Assembly (NCBI GenBank): GCA_021773655.1
Contig: JAJFJX010000403.1
Location: 1 to 7,052 of the forward strand
From: Panacagrimonas sp.
GTDB lineage: Bacteria; Pseudomonadota; Gammaproteobacteria; Nevskiales; Nevskiaceae
DNA: 7,052 bases
Direction: 5' to 3'
The position numbers and the translations under genes were made by a program. The notes under the pieces are model-generated. The model was not told the DNA's origin. It saw only the letters and a program-made list of their open reading frames with translations, and ran no database searches. Positions 6,407 to 7,052 of the stretch are shown in pieces; position 1 is the stretch's first letter; each line of letters starts with the position of its first letter.

Positions 6407-7008
6407 ACGTCCTCGCGCGCAAACCGCGCGCTGCCTCGAGCGTCGCGCAGCGCGGCCGCGCAAACCTGTCGCTCGCTGCCCTGGCGCTGGCGATGTCTGC
6501 CTGCAGCCTGCTGCCCGCACTGACGATGCCCGAGCCGCCGCCGCTGCTCACACCCGCCAGTCTGGAACGCACGGTCGGCGTGCTGCAGATCGTGCACGGC
6601 GCTTTTCGTGAAAGTGATCTGGTCTTCCAGTGTGTCGTCGACGTCGACGCACAGCGCCTGAGCATCATCGGACTGAGCGGCCATGGGCAGCGCTGGTTCA
6701 GCCTGCGCCACGACGGTCACTCGCTGGCAACGCAGTCGACCGCGCAGGCACCGGGCGCGCTGGACCCGCGGCGCATCGTGGCCGACCTGCAGCTCGCGCT
6801 GTGGCCGTTGTCGGCCCTGCAACGGGCGTTCGCAGGCAGCGTCTGGGAAGTCAGCCAGCCGTCTCCGGCGACGCGCCGGCTGCGCCGGCAGGGTCGCCTG
6901 ATCGCCGAGGTGCATTACGCCGGCGCCGATCCCTGGCAGGGCACGTTGTGGCTGAGCAATTTCGAATCGGGCTACGCGCTCACCATTGAATCGCGGCCCC
7001 TGCAATGA
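6403..7008 (+). CDS. DUF3261 family lipoprotein
   Basis: A 201-residue predicted lipoprotein. A basic N-terminus (ARKPRA, QRGR) precedes a hydrophobic stretch and a lipobox ALAMSAC, with Cys34 as the acylated residue. The residue after it is Ser, not Asp, so the outer membrane is the likely site. The body carries the DUF3261 hallmark RIVADLQLALWPLSALQRAF and a beta-rich C-terminus ending GYALTIESRPLQ. The GTG at 6403 overlaps the exporter stop as GTGA and has GGAG at 6394-6397 (5-base spacer), which supports this start. DUF3261 proteins are regular members of aryl polyene clusters; their size, lipid anchor and place after a LolA-like protein suggest a LolB-like acceptor at the outer membrane. 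That role is inference. Confidence 0.88.
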   Translation: MNVLARKPRAASSVAQRGRANLSLAALALAMSACSLLPALTMPEPPPLLTPASLERTVGVLQIVHGAFRESDLVFQCVVDVDAQRLSIIGLSGHGQRWFSLRHDGHSLATQSTAQAPGALDPRRIVADLQLALWPLSALQRAFAGSVWEVSQPSPATRRLRRQGRLIAEVHYAGADPWQGTLWLSNFESGYALTIESRPLQ

Positions 7009-7052
7009 ACGCTGAGCTCTCATGGGTGCTGGTCACCGGCGCCAGCCGCGGC
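7005..7052 (+). CDS. FabG-like short-chain dehydrogenase (3-oxoacyl-ACP reductase), partial at the right edge
   Basis: Only 16 codons are present: MNAELSWVLVTGASRG. The VLVTGASRG stretch is the start of the Rossmann nucleotide-binding motif (TGxxxGxG) of short-chain dehydrogenases, and the exact TGASRG form is typical of FabG-like 3-oxoacyl-ACP reductases. The ATG overlaps the lipoprotein stop as ATGA, so it continues the operon. In aryl polyene clusters a ketoreductase of this type reduces the beta-keto group in each elongation cycle. The catalytic Ser-Tyr-Lys residues lie beyond the window, so the assignment rests on the motif and context. Confidence 0.85.
   Translation, partial: MNAELSWVLVTGASRG

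Noticed and set aside
4028..6520. An 830-codon open frame on the minus strand opposite the MMPL exporter gene
   Set aside because: Its translation is rich in Gln, Arg, Ala and His with no domain or membrane pattern, as expected for the antisense frame of a G+C-rich gene. The plus-strand frame has clear RND topology and motifs.

Overview
The window is high in G+C (about two thirds by eye) and almost fully coding. It carries the central part of an aryl polyene pigment gene cluster of the xanthomonadin type. A XanB2-like chorismatase sits beside an acyl carrier protein, lysophospholipid-type acyltransferase, family 2 glycosyltransferase, LolA-like protein, MMPL exporter, DUF3261 lipoprotein and FabG-like reductase. 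This gene content suggests a gammaproteobacterium of the Xanthomonadales/Lysobacterales. The genus cannot be told from this sequence.

Layout. On the minus strand, an acyl carrier protein gene (579 to 301) is followed by a UbiE/COQ5-type methyltransferase (301 leftwards) that runs off the left edge. A divergent intergenic region (about 580-735) separates them from a plus-strand operon of seven genes: chorismatase (to 1812), acyltransferase (1809-2660), glycosyltransferase (2657-3454), LolA-like periplasmic protein (3451-4062), MMPL exporter (4052-6406), DUF3261 lipoprotein (6403-7008) and the first 16 codons of a FabG-like reductase (7005 onward). Every junction in both operons overlaps by 1 to 11 bases, so each is almost certainly one transcript with translational coupling. 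No rRNA, tRNA, CRISPR array, insertion sequence or terminator was seen.

How the genes work together (partly inferred). The chorismatase makes hydroxybenzoate, probably 3-hydroxybenzoate, from chorismate as the aryl starter. The carrier protein holds the starter or growing chain, and the reductase and other enzymes outside the window build the polyene. The methyltransferase may modify the aryl head. The acyltransferase and glycosyltransferase probably attach the polyene to a lipid or sugar anchor. The LolA-like protein, MMPL protein and lipoprotein form a plausible inner membrane, periplasm and outer membrane route for the pigment lipid.

The cluster type is known, so I do not claim a new system. 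The main anomaly is the 5' end of the chorismatase gene. It has no in-frame ATG or GTG near the expected N-terminus, while the only ATG with a good ribosome binding site (681) is one base out of frame.
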